Position numbers and translations under genes: made by a program | The notes under the pieces: generated by a model | Told to the model about the DNA's origin: nothing | Database searches by the model: none | The model's input: only the letters and a program-made list of their open reading frames with translations | NCBI GenBank assembly: GCA_037178675.1 | Contig: JAYMGJ010000382.1 | Location: forward strand, 22,833-86,832 | Length of the DNA stretch: 64,000 nucleotides | Direction of reading: 5' to 3' | Source of the DNA: Scleroderma bovista | Lineage: Eukaryota; Basidiomycota; Agaricomycetes; Boletales; Sclerodermataceae | Part shown: positions 34,220 through 44,534 of the stretch, piece after piece | How positions within the stretch are numbered: the stretch's first letter is position 1 | How the letters are laid out: every line of letters starts with the position of its first letter

Positions 34220-35103
34220 CCGAACACAATCGCACCCATTCATTTAGCAGAGTCCTCTCAAAGGCCGTCCGAGTCGCGACGGATGACACGCTCCAAGATG
34301 GAAGCACCGAGATGAGCAAAGCATTCCGGCATCGTCATTTGCGCCCGCTGTCTAATCTTGCTAAATATAGCGGACCCGAAAATTTGACGAACTTCTCTGC
34401 AAACGATATATTGCGCTTACACCTCGAGAAAGGCGGTGGAGACGGGGAGAGAACCCTTCTTGATGTTGTTGAGGTGATTCATTGGATCCCCTCTCACGAT
34501 ATGCCGACAGACTGCATCAAGCACTCAGCGGGGTTCCATACCGACCCACACTCGCTCAATTGTCACGGTAGCGGCGATAAGGCTTCCCCAGCCTGGCATC
34601 ATCCGCGCTCTCGAATACGTACGTTCCGCCGAGCCTTTTACATGTACGACAGGCCGCCGCGATCAGCGGATCGCGCAACTCAAGGGCGGCAACTGCGTAA
34701 AAAAAAATTGCACATGGTCCCACTCGAAAGGATGAGGACATGAACGTGGCCGACGACCCACCTTGAGGCAAGCCAGTCTGTAATCCTTGTCCAGGAGAGC
34801 CGTCTTAGATGAAGCACATTAGGCAGGTAAAGCAAACCATGAGGATGAGATGACGCTAGCAAACTCGGTCGAAGACGATGTTGATGGTGAAATGCGAGAA
34901 GAAAACATACCTAGATAATACAAAGCAGTTGGAATGTTTTGAAGCACAAGCCGAGGAGGGTTCACCGACTATCGGCGTGTCGCGTTTAATCTAATCTTGG
35001 TCGCACACCTGACCAGCTCGCACGATGTTTGCATAATCTCTTGCCTTCATTGGCGCAATAAAAGGTATAGAGTGACTACACATGCTCGGAATTCACGTCA
35101 ACT
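34220..35103. other. Intergenic spacer between hydrophobins B and C
   Basis: A plus-strand frame (34,144-34,743) overlaps the promoter and first exon of hydrophobin B and has no family content. I see nothing else coding. The spacer should hold upstream control sites for B. Confidence 0.5.
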
Positions 35104-35566
35104 TTAAAGCTGAGCGTTAATCGGGTTGCAGCCCATGCTGACAGCGCCACCGCCCTATATCATACACTGGGTCAGAAATTGACCACCCCCTACTCGTCAT
35201 GGAGAACGCACCAATCCAGTTTGCGTGCAGCAGACGGCTTGCTGATTGCAGTTGGCACCAGATGCAAGGCCAACACCGGTAAGCGTCGTGCATTGGGTGG
35301 CGATGTAAGGGCCGACAACGGGAGCCGAAATGCCAAAATTTTGGGCATTCTGTGTGGTGGCCTACGAACGGAAAGTGCGGATTGGTTAACGATAATAGCA
35401 TGATTAAAATCGTAGCGCTGGGACGTACTTCATATTTGTCCAGGCAGCATTGCAAGACGCCACTGGAGCAGCTGTTGCCACGGGCTGCGAGGGCGCCGGG
35501 GGCAGCTGCGACGAAGGAAGAGAAGGCCACGACGGGCAGGAGGAGAGTAGATGCGCTGATGAACAT
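35104..35566 (-). CDS. Class I hydrophobin C
   Basis: Three exons (35,566-35,429; 35,361-35,212; 35,154-35,104) give 112 residues. The signal peptide starts MFISASTLLLPVVAFSSFVA and probably ends after AAA. The eight cysteines are NSC, LQCC, TQC, GANC, VCC and GCN. It shares the exon plan of A and B but is more diverged (NAQNFGISAPVVGPY in the loop after the first CC). The first donor is GTACGT and the second the less common GTGCGT. Confidence 0.95.
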
Positions 35567-35653
35567 AATGATAACGAGTGACTGGGTTAAAGGATTGGAT
35601 AGCTGACACTGGGGGGTGTTGTTTGCTAGAAAGTGAGTTTCTCCGAGCAGGTA

Positions 35654-35660
35654 TTTTATA
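35654..35660 (-). promoter_or_regulatory. TATA box of hydrophobin C
   Basis: GGTATAAAAT on the minus strand, about 88 bases before the start codon. Confidence 0.7.
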
Positions 35661-36505
35661 CCTCTCGGGAAAAGGCGAGCTGTCTGCTTCATTACGGCAC
35701 AACGTCAATTGAACTTGTCATGTTCCCAAAGGCACTCCCGCCGCAGTTTCTGCAAATTTTATGTAAAAAATGCCATTGAACCTCAGTTTGATTTACTTAC
35801 TATCAAAGGGCTCACGACGTGCACCCGGCCTCACCTCAGAGGGAGGAGTTTCCGTGAATACCGCTCGGTGCACGAGTCACAGAAACGGGGAGCACGCCGC
35901 GGAATTAGTATACGGTTGTGCAAAACATATTTCCCGAAGTTCGGAACGACTCAGATTGGTTTAGCGTGTTTGAATAGAAAGAGGACCGAAAAAGAATTCG
36001 GTCTCTATCGCTGCACACACACACATGCCACAGACCAACAGCGGCGATGACGACGTCAACGGTCGGGCTATCACCCCAACAGATAACAGCAGCGACGATG
36101 ATACTCCCAACCGCCAAAAGCGGCCTTACTACCGACGCCGAGGATGTGCCCAGCCAATCACTGCCGCAACGACGAGGATGACATGACCTGGGGCAGCGCT
36201 GAACAATAACCCTTCCTCGACAACGATGCTGAGACTATGCGCGTGGTCCGAAGTACTGCTATGGGCTCAGCGATGATGGCGAACATTCGTACCCGAACCG
36301 ACCATCACCGGGACCCAGTGTGTTTGGACTCGCGGTCGAAGTACTACCAGGCTGTCGAGTATGAAATTAGAACGTATTCCACTTTAAGTTGGCGTGCACA
36401 GCTTCAAGACAATGTGCCCTACTCGTGTATCGCCATTTCAGTGAGATACCAAGCACCCCCTGCGCTCTACTGTATCTCTACCTAATTCCAACGTCGATCT
36501 ATGTG
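35661..36505. other. Intergenic region between hydrophobin C and profilin
   Basis: Divergent promoter region for hydrophobin C (minus) and profilin (plus). A 113-codon frame (35,709-36,050) and a short acidic frame at 36,026 resemble no known family and are probably chance. Confidence 0.45.
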
Positions 36506-37057
36506 ATGTCGTGGCAAGGTATTCTTCAGGCGCAACAACCAATTTCACTCGTAATGCTAATGCAATCCCACAGACTTCATCGACAAAGGCTTACTAGAAG
36601 GCGGATTTGTCCGCGAGGCCGCGATCCTAGGACACGATCCCAACGATGATGACTATGTGTGGGCCCAGTCCGCAGGATGTAACGTGTGGCAAGCTTTTCT
36701 CTCGCTATCTTTCACTGAGACATGTTATGTGATTCGTTACAGATATCCAAGGTCGAACATGCCGCGATTGTTGAGGGACTAAGGGATCCTCCGTTACGGG
36801 AGATCAGCATCGGTGGGCGGAAATACAGATGTACGATGTCGACGCTGGATATGATAATGGGCACTGCTCGATCTGTGGCGTCGGATGCTCCCAAGGGGAG
36901 TGGGTGGGGTGGAGGGTCGGGCGGGGCTGGGTGCATCATCCGGAAGACAAACATGGCTGTGATTGTTGCAGAGCATGGTCCAGCTCGGTCAGGGCACGAC
37001 GAGGTGTTGAGGGGAGTGGACGAGTTTGCAGAGTATTTGATTAGGATGGGTTATTAA
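36506..37057 (+). CDS. PFY1: Profilin
   Basis: Profilin binds actin monomers and poly-proline proteins and supports polarised growth. Three exons (36,506-36,518; 36,574-36,683; 36,743-37,057) give 145 residues. The first exon has only 13 coding bases (MSWQ plus one base), joining to DFIDKGLLEGG; MSWQ is the classic profilin start. Further family blocks are REAAILGHD, VWAQSAGC, GRKYRC, GCIIRKTNMAVIVAEH and the C-terminus FAEYLIRMGY. Fungal profilins are usually about 126-130 residues; the extra length lies in a Ser/Gly-rich insertion (SDAPKGSGWGGGSGGAG) in the loop before the GCIIRKT strand. Splice borders are GTATTC/CCACAG and GTGTGG/TTACAG; the donors are weak but the frame is restored exactly. 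Confidence 0.9.
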
Positions 37058-37205
37058 TTAGCAGTTTATAATTTCTTGTTTGGCAAAAGCCTTGGAATTC
37101 AACAAGGACAAATAATGCCATAACAACAGCGTCGTTGCCAAATGAATTGTTAACTGCGCATACTCTTAGGACTTCTCTGGTTGTCAAATTCTAGTCCTAT
37201 TAGCT

Positions 37206-38957
37206 ATGAAACGGTCACAAGATAGCTACACATTTACAGTCGGGAAACTCGGTGCGACGGTTTCCACTTCATCTACATCCGACCCGCTCTGATCTCAGCT
37301 TCTCTGCCGTGTCCAGATGCGGGCATGGCGGTAGGATGCACATTGACAATTAGTGACGCTCGAAGAACTCACCATGTATCACGGTAGATCCTTATAGGAG
37401 AACGAGCCCACCTTATCGAGTTTCCTTCGGTTCTTCTTCCACCAGGTGCAACAACCGGCTCCATAGTGAATATCGCCGTTCACCAAAACACCTCCGAGGA
37501 ACGAAAACGCGACCAAGAGTTCTGGGACCTTCAAAGCGAAATAGTGGAAATGTTCGGACGCGTCTCACCTGAGTCTCCCCGGATCGAGGTGCTACCCGCT
37601 TCACTGCATCACGCTTTCGCTAACGAGATTGCAGGTCCGTAATGTAACACAGACATCGGTTACTCTCGAATGGGCCCCGCTTAAACTTGGAAAAGCAAAG
37701 TTGCGCTCATTGGACATATACAAAAACTCTCAACGGTTGGCTGCGATTCCCAATCCGATGACCAACACATCTTCGAAACTCTCTGGTCTTTCCCTCGATA
37801 CCCCATATACGTTCCATCTCGTCCTAAAGACGTCAGCGGGAACATACCACTCCAACGTTGCCCGTATACGGACGCATACCATTGCAGACACGACTGGCAT
37901 ATCGGTGTGCTTTGGCACAGTCACAGATCCTGTGCTTCTTGACGATGCCAAGGCAGCACTACACCAGATGAAAGCGAAATGGAGCGATAAGATACAGATA
38001 GATACGACGCATTTCGTGTGCACAACGCCTGCCATGACGCCTTCGGGGGCGCATGCTAGTGGGGGCAGCGTTTCTGGTGGACCCGGTGTCGAGTATCAGA
38101 GAGCACTTCAACTCAGTATACCTGTCGTACAACCCCAGTGGATCATTGCTTGCCGTACGGAGAAAAAGTGAGTGCTTATAGTTCCCGATGCCTATCGTAC
38201 CGGCTAACTTGGGATTGGTAGAATGGTCCCTATCGCTGCTTATTATCTTGGCGTTACACCTCCCAACTCTGCGAGCTATTACTCTCAACGGACACAATCC
38301 ATGTCACAGGCATCTCTCCCTTCCTCAGCAGGGAGCACCGCCAACATGCACAAGGCCCCTCCCAACCGATCGTCGATGCCTGCCACTCCGCGCAACACCA
38401 CCCCCAACGCCAATACCAACGACACCCCGCCAGCTGCCCCAAAGAAATCATTCGACCCCACGCCTGAAGTCCCAGAAGCTGAAAATGAGGCAGAAGCACA
38501 GGATACCAATACCACGCCAGCGGCGCAGGCCCAAGCAGCAGGAAAACGGCCAATGTCCATATCCGAATCGCAGTCGAGACACAGGAGCAATGGAACGATG
38601 GATCGTAATTTCAAATTTCCCCCTCAAGCACATCCGCCGAGCCAGTCTCCACCCCTGCGCCGTGTCGTTTCCCCCCCTGCCGGTGCTGGCGCTGGTACGG
38701 GTGGTGGTGCTTCGTCGGAACCATCATCATCGCCCCCGCTCGTTCCCAGACAGCCCCGTAAACCAACGGCCACGCGACTGTCGCGTGATACTACGACTGG
38801 CGAAGAGGTGCCTCCCGTCAATGCGAACATTATTGCGCCTTCCAGTGTTGAGGTGCCGCCTCCCCCGCCTGTTGAGAAGGAGAATAGGAGAGTAATTGTG
38901 GATGGGGATGAGACGGACGAAGAAGTTGGTGAGACTGTTGAAGTTGATTTGCGATGA
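37206..38957 (+). CDS. CHS5: CHS5, exomer scaffold (FN3 plus BRCT)
   Basis: Chs5 is the scaffold of the exomer coat that carries chitin synthase Chs3 and other cargo from the trans-Golgi to the surface. Five exons (37,206-37,251; 37,317-37,330; 37,388-37,588; 37,635-38,167; 38,222-38,957) give about 509 residues. The N-terminal dimerisation region reads YTFTVGKLDAGMA, then LLPPGATTGSIVNIAVHQN. The FN3 domain follows (VRNVTQTSVTLEWAPL, SKLSGLSLDTPYTFHLVL), then the BRCT domain (ISVCFGTVTDPVLLDDAK, IDTTHFVCTTP, GVEYQRALQLSIPVVQPQWI). The C-terminal 230 residues are disordered and Pro/Ser-rich with an acidic tail. Exon 2 is only 14 bases; it was placed because it completes the conserved DAGMA motif in frame. 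Confidence 0.93.
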
Positions 38958-40530
38958 ACTAAGTGGAGACGGTACTAGTATTTTTGATGAGTAATTCATT
39001 TTTTTAATGACTGGTTAAATCGGTTTGGCCCTGTCGTTAGACGTGCACTGGTGACGAGCGTACGAGCGTGGTGTAAGCGAGGGGGCAATGGTGCATGGTG
39101 TAATTTTTTTTCCTTGAAGGGCGTAACTGATAGGCTCTCAGGCTGTGTTGTGCACGTTACTCTATTTTCTCTAGCAGTGGAGCCACAGTGCCTGGTTAAT
39201 GACGACGAATTTCATTTCTTCGTCAGTGGGTTCTCCAACCTTTGAAAAATGCAAGTTCTCATGAAGATCCCGAGTTTCTGATTCCGTTCGCAGGGGGTGC
39301 TCTGATCATTGTATCAGTGGTTCGCGAGTACCTAGCGCGATTGCTGTATACGCTTACTTCCAAACAATAGTCACTTGGGGGACCGGCGAATAACCCCCAA
39401 CGGCACACTTTATTCCACTGCAATCCTATGAACCTCGACACATTTGATTTGATTTGTTAACGGGAATCCTTCGCATAAAATGGTAACCGTTAAGAACGAT
39501 TATCTGCTAGTTACCGTGTTTCAGAAAGCCCTTAAAGGCGAACCTGCCTTATGTGCCCCGGTCTGCTTGATTTGTTTCAGTTGTCGACCAGGAGACGAAG
39601 AATATATCCCTGACATCAAATGGTAGTCGTTGGTCTATTCACCATCATTGTGGCGTCGGGATGACGCCAAGATTCCCCTCGATGTTCACATATAGCGACC
39701 ATTCACGTGTAGATACTGCATTGATCGATAGTCATCGACTTATGTTGAGTCACGGTTCTGCGTCCGTTGATGCGTTGATTGCGCGTGTACCCAGGTACGG
39801 TGTGCTTCTGTGAGCGGAGCAGTTGTATTGAACGATAATGAATGTGAACGTTTAACGCCCGTGTGCGATACCGGGCTTCCCCTCTGAAATTAGTCTGCTA
39901 GCCGGGGCGAGGTGTAGTATCCGGGGCTCTACGGCTCTGCACTCCATTAGTGGTTATTGTTGGCAATTTGCAAACCTACCATGAATCTGGACAGCCCCTG
40001 CGCTCCAGTCTTTGAAGTAGCCTTCCTTGGAAACGAAGTTCTTCGGGCCATTGAACATAACCCATATGCATACCTGATCTTCTCGATGTGCAATAAGACT
40101 TCTGATGGCGACCATTCTTTGAGAAGGTGTTTGGACAGCTGTGGGGGGTCTGCAGGCGACTGGAAGAGTGGTGAACCTGTACACACCTTACACGTTGTGA
40201 GTGTATCCCTTCTATCCACGCGATAACGGGCGTGGTAGCATTCCAAGCACTGCTTTGCCAACCACACCCAACAGTATTTGCGGACACCATCGATTCTGTA
40301 CCTCCATGGCTTGTACAATGGTCACATCGTAATCCCGCTGGGCGCAATCCTCTTATCGTTTCAGTCGCAAGTACCGTCACGTCTTTGTGGATTCCAATAT
40401 TGGCACTGCGAGCTGGACTCGGAAGGCCTTTCCCGACTCTATACATATATCCCGATCACACGAAGGCGTGTCCTTTTTCTCTCTGTTGCCTGCGCACCAG
40501 CCCTTGCTCTCTCTGCCCTCGCCAACCACC
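38958..40530. other. Intergenic region between CHS5 and the GRDP-like gene
   Basis: Holds the CHS5 3' flank and the promoter of the next gene. Frames of 90-156 codons around 39,950-40,450 on both strands overlap each other and have no recognisable content. Pyrimidine-rich tracts (TTTTTCTCTCTG, TTGCTCTCTCTGCCCTC) just before 40,531 look like a fungal core promoter. Confidence 0.5.
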
Positions 40531-43126
40531 ATGTCCCCTCCGATACTCGGTGGTGGCAGTCCACCACAACCGACATACATGATTGGCCCTCGAAAGCCGT
40601 CAAAGCCGCTAGTTAGCGTCGAACAAGTCCAGGAACACCTCCAGCTTCTTGATGCGTTTCATCGTCTCAGGGTTACCGTAGAGCAGGTCAAAGACAACAG
40701 GATTCCTGGCTTTGCAGTCAGAATGGACAAGGAGAGCAGATGGCGGTGGTTTATTCACCTTGCTATTGACAGGTATGTGTTCTCAACGGTTCATTCATCG
40801 TACCTGGGCCCTACTGACCCCCTCACTCAAGATTTGAAAAATGGGTAGAAGCCCTGCAATTTGCTCGGCCGGGTAAATTTCTCGCAAAGTACCACCCACC
40901 TCTGGATGTGTGTATGGTATGGCACGCATATATGCTCTGCCCCAGGTAATGAACAGTTCTACCGGCCTGTTCGCTGTCGGGGGCTTAATTGGCACGGAAG
41001 TTGGTATGCAGAAGATTGCGAGCGTCTGGACATCCTTCAATACCTTCGTCCGCTGAACATGTTTGTGTTAGGTTCGGTATGTAAATTCGCCATTTCATGC
41101 TATTGTGTACCCATCATCTGGACAATGTCGTAGATGGACACGGAGACCTATGCTGAGCGCCATGCCAGCGGGACACGAGCTTCTTCATGGTATCAACAGA
41201 CGGGAACACACTTTGACCCGTTTGACGCCATGACACGGCGCGCCTATAAACAACTAGAATGCCCCGGGTGTCAAACTAAACTCTACGTTCGTGAGTAGTT
41301 TCGCCATTGAATTTTAAAACAATGCAACTGAGGAAATCGTTCGGAAGCCTTTGTGAACGATAACAACACAGGATATGCAGAAAACTTTTTGGCTATTTGT
41401 CCACGGCATCGTTGCAGAATGAAAATTACCAAGGATAGTCTTGCCGTCGCTAAGTTCGTGCGGGACCTAAATCAAAAGCCGACAAGGCAGGATCAGGACT
41501 ACTACATTGCGTATGTTTCCTTCTTTTTCCTGAAGGACGTATGTGTTCACGATCTGTGTTGCTTAGTGGCAGTCTGATCAATTCTTCTGGAAAGCGCGAC
41601 CCTCGTCGGGCGAGGGTGATACAAGAAAAGCTGATACAATCACTGCAGCATTCTGACAGGGTACCTCTAACCTTGGATGGACGGTTAGCCAAGGCCCGTG
41701 GAATAGGGGAAATCAAAGAATCTGCTGGATATTCATTGGAGAGCCTGCGGGATGCTGTCTCGGCGGCACTAAGGAACTACCCAGCTGCCACGTGCGTTGA
41801 GTGACTTGACTTGATCATATCTCATTATAACGGTCCTTTAGAGCGTCGAGGATACTGAGCGCGTATACCGATGGCAGTCCCTTCTCGGTCGACCTTTTGG
41901 ACGCTGTAAGCTGTCTCTACTAACCTCAAGAATCACTGGTGCGAATCGATGTATACAGGTTCTACGCCAGGCCATCTTTACAGAGAAGATGCACGAGATT
42001 GGATGGACAGATCCTGCAACATTTCAAAAGGGAAAGGTTCAAGTCCTGGATCATGCAATTTTGCGATATCATGCGTACGCACATGTTCCTATGTCCTTAT
42101 GCCTATTGACACAATTGAACTCGAAACCAGTTTCCTTGATTTAGTATCCTCCCGCCCAAACTCAATGTCTGTGCCAACTCTAGATATCGACCTAGTGTGG
42201 CACACACATCAGCTCATGGCAGGCCGGTATGGGTCGGACTGTGAGCTGTATGTCGGGCGCTACGTCGACCAGTCAGTCGTTGTACTCATCTTCTGGAACC
42301 TGTCTAAACCTCCTACGTCAGCGAGCTCAAAGTTCGCGAGAATCGTCTGTCTGCTGCATTTGACGAGACTTGTCTTGCATGGCAGGTAGATCGACTTCCG
42401 ATGCTTATCCTACGTCCTCTGCTAACCCAATTTGCGGTGCAGCTGCGCTACCAAGTTCCGTATATGCAATGCGGGTGTACTCTACCGAACGAGAGCTCTT
42501 GGCGAAAATGTATGCGACTCGTTCGGCAGCATCTGCGCAGCAAGCCGTACCTCCCAACAGCCCTACACCGGGATCATATTCCAGCCACCCATCCAAGTAT
42601 ACACAATGCCATTTTGAGCTCTCATAGGAAGGTGATCGAGTTACCTGGCTGGATGATGAGCGATGGAGGTCGGAACCATGCACATGCCGGTAATGTTGTG
42701 CAAGTTCAGAGTTATACTGTGCGTGCACAGGGACATGATTCACAGGCGCAGAGATATGGCACGCCGGCACAAGGTGATGGCGCGAAACCACAGGGGTATA
42801 ATGTGCAAGCACCAGGACCGCAGCTCTCGAGGAAGTTGAGTGGGCGTGGCACACAACCACAAGGGCATAATGTGCCAGCACCGGGACCGCAGCTCTCGAG
42901 GAAGTTGAGCGGGCGTGGCACACAACCACAACAAGGGCATAATATGCAAACGTCGGGACCGCACCTTTCGAGAAAGACGAGCGGGCGTGGCACGCAAGCA
43001 ACGCCGCATAGGTCGGATAGCGCACGACGGAAGCACGCCCACGGGGGTGCGACGATGGATCGGAAATCGTCTGGGCGTCCTGCGGACTTTGGCTATTATG
43101 GAAGAGGGCCCGTTTATGCGTATTAG
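40531..43126 (+). CDS. Glycine-rich domain-containing protein-like (DUF1399/GRDP)
   Basis: Eleven exons sum to 681 residues with intact frame: borders at 40,772/40,832, 40,945/41,001, 41,076/41,134, 41,290/41,348, 41,510/41,567, 41,791/41,842, 41,905/41,959, 42,074/42,131, 42,271/42,322 and 42,385/42,443. The GRDP signature is the pair of WH motifs, CMVWHAYMLCP and DLVWHTHQLM, with FEKWVEALQF, WYAEDCERL and a CPGC/CPRH pair that may bind metal. The N-terminus starts MSPPILGGG. The last 150 residues are repetitive, with three copies of a block containing PGPQLSRKLSGRGTQ. Plant relatives act in stress and development; the fungal role is unknown. I infer no enzyme activity. Confidence 0.85.
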
Positions 43127-43770
43127 GCCTTGCAGGGACGCCTTCGTGCAACGCAAGAAGCATATTTTAAAGGGTGGAGCGGATGTTGTACGTTGTGGGT
43201 TGTATGATTTATTTACCTCACCTTAGGGTCTGGATACAGAACATGTTCCACGAATCTATAGGGACTGGTTGGGTGGACTGCATGATATTGCAGAACTCAA
43301 CGACCACACAATAAACTATGCCGATTGTGCTTTTCTAAGGATGTCGCGGTAACTGAGTACATGGTGAGATCTCGTGGAGCAGTGCATATATTCAAGCGCC
43401 ACAACGGTCGTCTTGTGGATGACCCGAAGCCGAGCAATATCAAACCACAGCATGCGAACAACACAGTATGGAATCAAGACCCATTTGAGAGTGGAACGGA
43501 AGCAATCGCACGCTGTAGACGCACCTCATTTCAAATACTATGCCCTTCCTAAAATGTGGCCCAGAGCAGGGTCAGAATGGACGGCAGGAGTTGCAGGTTG
43601 GAAATTGCTCGTTTACCAGTTGAATACTGCACCACTCAAGATGTCGGAAATTACTTGTACTCCATGCCGTGGAGCTCACTACGTAGTTAGGCCACATAAT
43701 ATCTTGCTGTGCTATGTGTTCACTGTGGAAACTGGCGCTGTTTCCTGGAGGTTGGGAAGGAACAGTGGTA
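43127..43770. other. Convergent 3' flanks
   Basis: Between the ends of two convergent genes. A 145-codon plus-strand frame (43,374-43,811) overlaps the last exon of the minus-strand gene and is rejected as coding. Confidence 0.5.
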
Positions 43771-44209
43771 TCAAACCTGATATACAAAGTATTCGGTGCC
43801 GTAGAGGATAGCAGACCCCGCAGCACCACCTGCCATAGCGAGCGTTAGTGGATGTCGCGGGGACTTGAACGACTTTCGAAGGTGAAAGAAAAGGTATGTT
43901 AACGACCAAGCTAAATCACGATTTGCGAGGTCAGCGGACAAGAGAAGGTGGTAGAAATTGGATGCTCATACCAGTAGCGATGCCGCTGCCATTTCTGTGA
44001 TCCCCAGCTGCCAAAACGTATGCAGCCCCTCCGAAAACGACAGAAAAGCCGACACGTTGAAGGTATGGAGGGAAATAGGTGCCCTGTCCTAGTACTGCGG
44101 GCGGAACGAGAGCAGAGGTTGCAACTAGATAGGCGACGCATTTCATCACCAATGAAACGAGGTCAAATACATCGACTTACACAGTGCCGAGAGCGAAAGT
44201 GCTGGTATC
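43771..44209 (-). CDS. Small multi-pass membrane protein (possibly Aim19-like), 5' end unresolved
   Basis: Three exons are clear: the last at 43,910-43,771, a middle one at 44,124-43,972, and an upstream one ending at 44,181. The protein reads IPALSLSALFATSALVPPAV, GTYFPPYLQRVGFSVVFGGA, NGSGIATAWSLTYLFFHLRK and GSAILYGTEYFVYQV, with about four hydrophobic helices. I associate this pattern with small fungal mitochondrial proteins such as Aim19, but from memory only. The start codon was not found: the frame has an upstream stop, so a first exon must lie further up, perhaps the one starting MATPHEDEPLDQ at 44,369. It would then start about 165 bases from VPS41, divergently. Confidence 0.6.
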
Positions 44210-44534
44210 CTTGTGATTGTGTTAGATGGACGGGTACAATGTTAGAAGAGTATGACTGAACTTTGAGCGGGCAAGAGGCTGCAGGTATGAAAATGGTCCA
44301 GTTGCACTGCACGACCCACTTGGACCAGTTCTTCTTTGATCTAGAGGCTCATCTTCGTGAGGGGTTGCCATACTCACCGTACACTCGCCGTCCAGACTAA
44401 ACGGTAAAGTCAACAAGGTCAAACATCGTCTTACCCTACGTAACCAGTCGGACGAGCACTGTCTGAGCAACCTTGCAGGTAGAGGCAGTCCACTAGCATT
44501 TGATTTAACTTGTAATGCTCTCATATTTTCCTTA

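Noticed and set aside
34144..34743. 199-codon plus-strand frame
   Set aside because: It overlaps the promoter and leader of hydrophobin B on the other strand, has no family resemblance and no splice structure.
43374..43811. 145-codon plus-strand frame
   Set aside because: It overlaps the last exon of the minus-strand membrane protein and has no recognisable content.
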